From positions 38,934 to 102,933 of the forward strand of contig PDZU01000005.1 of assembly GCA_002753095.1 (NCBI GenBank): 64,000 bases of DNA, given 5' to 3'. The notes below the pieces were generated by a model. The model worked only from the letters and a program-made list of their open reading frames with translations, had not been told where the DNA came from and ran no database searches. This stretch comes from Magnetococcales bacterium. GTDB lineage: Bacteria > Pseudomonadota > Magnetococcia > Magnetococcales > Magnetaquicoccaceae. The position numbers were made by a program, and so were the translations under genes. Positions 55,642-64,000 of this stretch are shown piece after piece (positions within the stretch are counted from its first letter, which is position 1; every line of letters begins with the position of its first letter).

Positions 55642-55728
55642 CTTCCATTCCTCCTGCGTAAAACAAAATAAAACCACATCAGCAGAATACCCTAAAATGG
55701 ATCTCCTCAAAAGTATTTTTTCAGGCCA

Positions 55729-58853
<3,125 letters not shown>

Positions 58854-58884
58854 CACGCCCACCCGCAAGCCGATGCCAATCCGT

Positions 58885-59427
58885 TCACGGTAGAACGTGC
58901 GTCGGCAAACCATCCAGACTGAACTGGTTCTTCTCCGCCCAATAGCGCCGAATCCCCGCTTCCCCCTTTTTTTCCGCCCAGCGGACCATCTCAGGCCGCT
59001 CGCCGACAAAATCCATGATCGGAACAGCAAAACCGCAGGAGGTATGCACCGAAGCAATCTCAGCCACCACCACCTGCCGCTTGCCCGGCAGATCGGGAAA
59101 ATGCCCTACCCACTCCGGCCACTCCGCATCCCGCGCATGATAAACACGCCCCACACCATACAATCGTACAATCCAGGGCTGGCTGGAAAAACTGCAAAAC
59201 ATGAAGGTAATGCGCGGATCATCGTACAGATGTGCGGCTGTCTCATTGGCACTGCCGGTCACATTCAAAAAAGCCACACAGCGGGAATGCAACACCCGAA
59301 ACGAATCCATCCCCTTGGGCGACAGATTGATGCGCCCCACCTGCGGGGCCGTGGCCACAAAATAGAGTTTTTGCTGCTCGATAAACGCCTGCACTTTGGG
59401 CGTGATCTCCTCGTGCAATTCACCCAT
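58885..59427 (-). CDS. Pyridoxamine 5'-phosphate oxidase-like FMN-binding protein
   Basis: 180 residues from ATG 59427, after GGGGGAG. The N-terminal ELHEEITPKVQAFIEQQKLYFVATA and the NLSPKGMDSFRVL segment, then LYDDPRITFMFCSF and RLYGVGRVYHA, have the split-barrel pyridoxamine oxidase-like pattern. A true PNPOx role is not proven; members of this family bind FMN, F420 or heme. The start overlaps the stop of the TPR gene by 8 bases, so they are coupled. Confidence 0.8.
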   Translation of the reverse strand: MGELHEEITPKVQAFIEQQKLYFVATAPQVGRINLSPKGMDSFRVLHSRCVAFLNVTGSANETAAHLYDDPRITFMFCSFSSQPWIVRLYGVGRVYHARDAEWPEWVGHFPDLPGKRQVVVAEIASVHTSCGFAVPIMDFVGERPEMVRWAEKKGEAGIRRYWAEKNQFSLDGLPTHVLP

Positions 59428-61600
59428 GCTGGTTCTCCCCCGTCTGAGCAACGGCACCAACCTCAAGGGCCAGTTGTGCGGCCACCTCCTGAACAACCGC
59501 CGTCCAATCATCCACCTGCCGCTGCCGAAACAGACGCAACACCCCCGGATACCAGGGTGAATCCTGCCGCTCCAGTAGCCAACGCCAATCACTGTCCCAC
59601 TGAGACAACATCACCCAACAGGGCTTGCCCAATGCGCCCGCTACGTGGGCCACCGCCGAATCAACCGTGACCAACAGATCCAACTGCGCCACAAGCGCCG
59701 CCGTATCGGCAAAATCACGGATCATCCCCCCCAACGGCAACAAAGGCTGCTGCGCCGGGGCACGACTGGCCTCCTCCTCCCCCTCACCCTTTTGCAAACT
59801 GAGGAAAGTTACACCAGAAACCTGCCACAAGGGGGCCAATACGGTCAAACTTGGCAAAGAACGGTTGCTGTCCCTGGGGTTGGCCCGCCCGCGCCAAAAA
59901 AGCCCCACCCGCATGCCACGACGCGGCAACAATGGCCGCCACCAGTTGATCCGCTCCGCACTGGCCTGCAAATAAGGAAGTTGGTTGACCATGTTCGGCA
60001 GCGTGGTCGCAAACAGGCCCGGCAGGGATAACAGGTTGACCCAATAATCATGCCGAGGATACACCGCAACCTGCTCATAGGCCAACACCTGATCCACCGC
60101 CGCCAAGGTCTCAAACAACGGCTTGAGCAACACAGAACAGAGCACCGTCACCCAAACCGCACCACGCGTCTTCAATAGAGACACATAGCGGCAAAACTGG
60201 ACCTGATCGCCAAAACCCTGCTCCGGGGCCACCAATATTGCCTTGCCCTGCAACGACTCCCCCTGCCAGCGCACAAAAGGAGGATCGGCCAGTTGCCGCC
60301 ACTCCGCCTGATTCAACTGCAGACGCACCTCATAACAGGGCCACCCCTCGGCAAAACGCCCCTGCAACAGCAACAACAACCCCAAATTCCATTCCGCCTG
60401 CCGATACTCCGGTTGCAAGAGCATGGCCCGCCGATAACAGGCTTCCGCCTCGGCAAACCGGCGCAACTCTTTCAACAAATTGCCCAGATTGTTCAACACT
60501 TCCGCATAATCAGGCCGCAACAGCAGCGCTTGCCGATAGACCGCTTCCGCCTCCTCGGCGCGCTTCTGTTCAAACAACAAGGATCCCAGATTGCAATAGG
60601 CCATCGCATAGCCCGCATCCTGCCCGATCACCTGACGATAGGACGCCTCCGCCTCCGCCCAACGCCCCATCTCTTGCAATAAAACACCAAGATTGTTCCT
60701 TATCTCCAACCGCCCCCCGGAAAGCAGCAAAGCCTGCCGATAACTACTCTCCGCTTCGGCAAATCTCTTCAGCGCCTGCAACAGCGTCGCCAAATTGTTG
60801 TGGTAGGTCGCCTCATCACCCTGCAAGCGCAACGCCGCACGATAGCTCTCTTCTGCCTCGGCAAAGCGGTGCATCTCCTTGAGCACGGAACCCAAATGGT
60901 TGTGCGCCTCGGCGAAATCAGGCACCCTCTGCAACAATTGACGCAACAGCGACTCTGCCTCGGCAAAACGCCCCTGCTGTTGCAACAACTTGGCAAAGGC
61001 AAACAACACACCCTGCTGCGGTCCACGCTGCAACGCCTGCCGATAACAGGCTTCCGCCTCGGCAAAACGTTTCTGCTCCGTCAACAATTTTGCAAGATTG
61101 TTATGGATCTCAACAGGCACCCCCTCCTGACCCTGCTGCAGCGCCTGCCGGTATAAATCCTCCGCCTCTGCCAGCTTTTTTTGCTCCTGCAACAGATTGC
61201 CCAGATTGTTCAGGGCATCCACATACCCTGGCCGCACCTGTAACGCCATGCGGTAACACCCCTCCGCCTCAACAAAACGCTGACTGCGCAGATGCAGATT
61301 GCCCAAATTATTATGGACCTCCGCATAATCCGGACGCAGACGAAGCGCCTCCTGCCAATGCTGCAGCGCCTGTTCGCTGTGCCCCAGACGGATATGACAC
61401 ACCGCCGCCAAATTATATAACGCAGCATCCTCCTGCCCGGACCGACAAGCCGCCTCCGCCGCCTGCAAAGTCTCCAACAACCTGCCCTCGGCATACCACT
61501 GGCGCAAACGCGGCAACAACGCCTCCTGAACAGACTGCTCTGCCGTTTCCTGCCCCGGAGCCGCTCCCTTTGCCGCTCGTACACTCTTTTTGCGGGCCAT
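59420..61600 (-). CDS. TPR protein with C-terminal glycosyltransferase-like domain
   Basis: 726 residues from ATG 61600, behind GGAGGAGGGGAG. About eleven tandem TPR-like 34-residue units (about 30-420), with a repeated motif RFAEAExxYRQAL. The C-terminal domain (about 440-726) has GFGDQVQFCRYV, LFWRGRANPRDSNRSLP, and VDSAVAHVAGALGKPCWVMLS, the pattern of bacterial TPR-linked glycosyltransferase family 9/41-like domains. A role in protein or surface glycosylation is possible. The repeated DNA makes misassembly or copy change possible. The stop overlaps the oxidase gene. Confidence 0.82.
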   Translation of the reverse strand: MARKKSVRAAKGAAPGQETAEQSVQEALLPRLRQWYAEGRLLETLQAAEAACRSGQEDAALYNLAAVCHIRLGHSEQALQHWQEALRLRPDYAEVHNNLGNLHLRSQRFVEAEGCYRMALQVRPGYVDALNNLGNLLQEQKKLAEAEDLYRQALQQGQEGVPVEIHNNLAKLLTEQKRFAEAEACYRQALQRGPQQGVLFAFAKLLQQQGRFAEAESLLRQLLQRVPDFAEAHNHLGSVLKEMHRFAEAEESYRAALRLQGDEATYHNNLATLLQALKRFAEAESSYRQALLLSGGRLEIRNNLGVLLQEMGRWAEAEASYRQVIGQDAGYAMAYCNLGSLLFEQKRAEEAEAVYRQALLLRPDYAEVLNNLGNLLKELRRFAEAEACYRRAMLLQPEYRQAEWNLGLLLLLQGRFAEGWPCYEVRLQLNQAEWRQLADPPFVRWQGESLQGKAILVAPEQGFGDQVQFCRYVSLLKTRGAVWVTVLCSVLLKPLFETLAAVDQVLAYEQVAVYPRHDYWVNLLSLPGLFATTLPNMVNQLPYLQASAERINWWRPLLPRRGMRVGLFWRGRANPRDSNRSLPSLTVLAPLWQVSGVTFLSLQKGEGEEEASRAPAQQPLLPLGGMIRDFADTAALVAQLDLLVTVDSAVAHVAGALGKPCWVMLSQWDSDWRWLLERQDSPWYPGVLRLFRQRQVDDWTAVVQEVAAQLALEVGAVAQTGENQHG

Positions 61601-61643
61601 CTCCCCTCCTCCAGCAAACCCGTGCTCCAACGCCTACCCCAAA

Positions 61644-61671
61644 CAAAAAAACCCTCTCCCGAAGGAGAGGG
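61644..61671 (-). terminator. Rho-independent terminator of the repeat-protein gene
   Basis: On the minus strand an 8-bp CCCTCTCC/GGAGAGGG stem (61652-61659 with 61664-61671) with a TTCG tetraloop is followed by seven T bases (61651 to 61645). This is a textbook terminator for the gene ending at 61739. Confidence 0.85.
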
Positions 61672-61690
61672 AATACAACGAAACTCAACT

Positions 61691-61724
61691 GAAAACCGGC
61701 TCTCTCTGCAGCGAGAGAGCCGGT
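61691..61724 (-). terminator. Second, upstream terminator-like hairpin of the same gene
   Basis: A perfect 12-bp ACCGGCTCTCTC stem (61695-61706 with 61713-61724), six-base loop, then four T bases on the minus strand. Together with 61644-61671 it makes a tandem terminator, 15 bases after the stop codon. Confidence 0.65.
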
Positions 61725-61738
61725 ACTGCTCTTGATGA

Positions 61739-64000
61739 CTAGCTGCTCCACAAAGAGTACAGAGCAGAGGTGCTTTCGAGGCTACCCAAAGCAGCAATCT
61801 GTGTGGAGGTAATACCCGCCGACGTCGTCCATTCCGCCTTGGTACTGTATGCCGTCAGCCACGTATCATCCATGGTCCCCAACTGCGTGGCAGTCAACGC
61901 CGCAATCTGCGTCTTGGTCATGTTCTGCACGGCAGTCATGGTGACACCCAGAACCTGCGTACTGGTCAAAGCCGCCACAGCCGTCTTGGTCAAGGCACGG
62001 ACCTGATCGGTGGAGAGGCTGTAGATCTGCGTCGAACCCAGGCCACCCAACTGCGTGGTGGTCAACAGAGCCACCTGCGTCGTCGTCAAACCATCCAACT
62101 GGGTATCGGCAAAACCGGCCAGTTGCGACGAGGTCAAACCACCCAACTGCGAGTTCTTCAGAGCAGCCACCAGCGTGGAACTCATGCCATCCAACTGCGT
62201 ATCGGCCAAAGTAGCCAGTTGGACAGAGGTCAAGCCCAACAACTGGGTGGTGGTCAACACCGCCATGTGCGTCGAAGAGAGACCATTCAACTGGGTGTCC
62301 TTCAAGTTCTTCAACTGCGCCGAAGTCAAACCAGCCAACTGGGTATCGGCAAAGGTGGCCAACTGCGTCGAGGTCAACGCATTCCACTGGGTGACGGCAA
62401 AGGCTCCCAACTGCCCCGAAGTCAGACCGTTGAACTGCGTATCAGCCCAGGTCGCCAACTGTGCCGAAGTCAAGCCCCGCAACTGGGTGGTCGTGAAGCT
62501 GTAGATCTGCGACGACGACAACCCGTCCAACTGCGTGCCCGCCAAGGTCTTCAACTGAGCGGAGGTCAAGCCCGGCAGCGGACCATCCACCATGCTGGCC
62601 AAAGCCAGCGAACTCAGGCCATCCAACTGGGTACCTGCCAAACTGCTCAACTGGGCAGAGGTCAAGCTGGCAAACTGCGTGACCGCCAACTGGCTTATCT
62701 GCGCCGAGCCCAAGCCATTCAACTGCACGGTGGTCAAACCGGCCAACTGCGTCGAGGTCAGACCGTCCAACTGGGTATCGGCCATGCTGAACAACTGCGC
62801 CGAGGTCAAACCAAGGAGCTGCGTGTTGGCCAAGCCATTCAACGACAAGGAATACAAACCATTCAATTGAACCGTACTCAACGCCTTCAGATGGATAGAG
62901 GACAGACCATCCAACTGCGTATCCGCCAGCGCAGACAACTGGTCAGAAACCATGCCAGCCAACTGCGTTGCCGCCAACCCCGTCAACAACGCCGAGGTCA
63001 AGCCATCCAACTGCGTATCCTCCAGATAAGCCAACTGCGTCGAGAGCAAACCATCCATCTGCGTCGCCACCAGGGTGGAGAGAGCCACCGAACTCATGCC
63101 AATCCACTGCGTACCAGCCAGAGACTTCAGTTGCAGCGAAGTCATCCCGGCAATTTGCGTATCGGCCAAGCCAGACAGTTGATCATCCGTCAGGCCATTC
63201 AACTGCACCGTAGTCAGACCACCCAACTGCGACGAACTCAGACCATTCAACTGCGTATCGGCCAGACCGGACAACAGGGCAGAGGTCAGACCAGCCAATT
63301 GTGTTCCCACCAAACTGGCCAACTGCGCCGAGGTCATGCCATTCAACTGTGTATCGGCCAAAGTGGACAGTTGGCTCGACTTCAAGCCATCCCACTGCGT
63401 CGTCGCCAAGCCCGCCAACTGCGTCGCAGAGATACCGTTGAGTTGAACAGAACTCAACCCGGCCAACTGCGTGGAACTCAACCCATCCAACTGGGTATCG
63501 GCCAAGGTAGCAAGAACCGCAGAACCGATACCACCCAACTGGGTCACCACCAAACCGGTCAACTGCAGGGATGTCAAGCCATCCAACTGCGTGTCCGCCA
63601 GGGTAGACAACACCGCCGAAGTCAGGCCATTCAACTGCGTATCCGCCAAACCGGTCAACTGCAACGAACCCAGGCCATTCAGTTGCGTGCCCGCCAGTGA
63701 GGCCAACGATTTGCTGTACAGACCATTGAGTTGGGTATCCGCCAAAGCACCCAGGCGCAGCGAACCCAAACCATCCAACTGGGTCGTGGCAAAAACGGCC
63801 AACTGCGTCGAGGTCAAACCATCCAACTGCGTATCGGCCAACGTGCTCAGTTTTGCCGAAGTCAGTCCACGCAACTGCGTGCCCGCCAATGCCGTCAACT
63901 GCAACGAAGTCAGGCCATTCAACTGCGTATCCACCAAAGATACCAACCGGGCCGAAGTCAGGCCATTCAACTGCGTATCGGCCAGACCAGTCAACTGGAC
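61739..64000 (-). CDS. Very long 16-residue-repeat protein, C-terminal part (runs off the right edge)
   Basis: The 5' end lies beyond base 64000; the frame is open to the edge. 753 residues are visible. About 40 near-perfect 16-residue units with consensus LADTQLNGLTSAQLAS, fixed at T, Q, L, G, L and S positions, while the rest varies. The last 80-100 residues drift away (TKTQIAALTATQ, then AEWTTSAGITSTQIAALGSLE), a typical end cap. No signal or anchor is in the visible part. I infer a long repeat solenoid, probably secreted or surface-exposed. No family can be named securely. Two hairpin terminators follow. Confidence 0.85.
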   Translation of the reverse strand, partial: VQLTGLADTQLNGLTSARLVSLVDTQLNGLTSLQLTALAGTQLRGLTSAKLSTLADTQLDGLTSTQLAVFATTQLDGLGSLRLGALADTQLNGLYSKSLASLAGTQLNGLGSLQLTGLADTQLNGLTSAVLSTLADTQLDGLTSLQLTGLVVTQLGGIGSAVLATLADTQLDGLSSTQLAGLSSVQLNGISATQLAGLATTQWDGLKSSQLSTLADTQLNGMTSAQLASLVGTQLAGLTSALLSGLADTQLNGLSSSQLGGLTTVQLNGLTDDQLSGLADTQIAGMTSLQLKSLAGTQWIGMSSVALSTLVATQMDGLLSTQLAYLEDTQLDGLTSALLTGLAATQLAGMVSDQLSALADTQLDGLSSIHLKALSTVQLNGLYSLSLNGLANTQLLGLTSAQLFSMADTQLDGLTSTQLAGLTTVQLNGLGSAQISQLAVTQFASLTSAQLSSLAGTQLDGLSSLALASMVDGPLPGLTSAQLKTLAGTQLDGLSSSQIYSFTTTQLRGLTSAQLATWADTQFNGLTSGQLGAFAVTQWNALTSTQLATFADTQLAGLTSAQLKNLKDTQLNGLSSTHMAVLTTTQLLGLTSVQLATLADTQLDGMSSTLVAALKNSQLGGLTSSQLAGFADTQLDGLTTTQVALLTTTQLGGLGSTQIYSLSTDQVRALTKTAVAALTSTQVLGVTMTAVQNMTKTQIAALTATQLGTMDDTWLTAYSTKAEWTTSAGITSTQIAALGSLESTSALYSLWSS

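Noticed and set aside
62123..63700. Plus-strand frame of 525 codons rich in Arg and Gln
   Set aside because: It is the antisense of the 48-base repeats in the long repeat protein; periodic DNA keeps several frames open. The minus frame has the ordered protein repeat, a stop followed by terminators, and an end cap.
61739..64000. CRISPR-like spacing of the 48-base repeats
   Set aside because: The units are contiguous and coding, with no unique spacers and no cas genes. The 13-base tandem at 15702-15779 is likewise contiguous with no spacers.

Overview
The window is about 64 kb of chromosome from a Gram-negative, diderm proteobacterium. The evidence is lipid A synthesis (lpxC), lipoprotein acylation (lnt), an LpoB-type outer-membrane lipoprotein cluster, SecDF-YajC, meso-DAP-type MurE (DNPR motif) and an NtrY/NtrX-like two-component pair. 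Gene content mixes alpha- and gammaproteobacterial traits. A Magnetococcia-like or other deep-branching proteobacterium would fit, but that is inference. No rRNA, tRNA, insertion sequence, phage or CRISPR array was seen.

Layout, left to right. (1) 1-2637: histidine genes hisD (partial)-hisB-hisH-hisA, with no hisF following. (2) 2791-4590: a PAS-GAF-GGDEF diguanylate cyclase with its own terminator. (3) 4608-10367: queA-tgt, yajC-secD-secF and an unknown small protein. (4) 10426-15636: a CheY-like regulator, ilvB-ilvH-ilvC and psd-pssA. (5) 15646-17108: palindromic mosaic repeats around the end of a minus-strand lipoprotein cluster (COG3014-like, ycfL-like, lpoB, LpoB-related protein; 16123-19705). 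(6) 19966-40181: the division and cell-wall (dcw) cluster in two permuted blocks, murF-mraY-ftsW-murG, then a repeat, then rsmH-ftsL-ftsI-murE-murC-murB-ddl-ftsQ-ftsA-ftsZ, then an inverted pair of repeats, then lpxC. murD and mraZ are absent from the window. (7) 40394-44723: a DUF4390-like protein and an NtrY/NtrX-like pair. (8) 44742-46304: a Crp/Fnr regulator and a VapBC-like module, both on the minus strand. (9) 46728-55296: DUF523, rsmD, coaD, miaB, phoH-like, 7TM-HD phosphohydrolase, ybeY and lnt. (10) 55315-64000, minus strand: a small exported coiled-coil protein, ligA, a DegT-like protein lacking the catalytic lysine, an FMN-binding oxidase-like protein, a TPR-glycosyltransferase-like protein, and the C-terminal part of a very long 16-residue-repeat protein that runs off the right edge.

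Working together: most of the centre is one envelope-building programme. MurB, C, E and F, MraY, MurG, Ddl and Alr-independent precursors feed FtsW/FtsI at the FtsZ/FtsA/FtsQ/FtsL divisome. The LpoB-type lipoproteins could stimulate penicillin-binding proteins from the outer membrane. Psd/PssA, LpxC, Lnt and SecDF supply phospholipid, lipid A, lipoproteins and exported proteins.

The most unusual features are a family of long compound palindromic repeats whose stems differ between copies by compensating changes, a strand-composition sawtooth that appears to reset at those repeats, an FtsI of about 964 residues with large N- and C-terminal extensions, the DegT-like pseudoenzyme, and the TQLxGL repeat protein.
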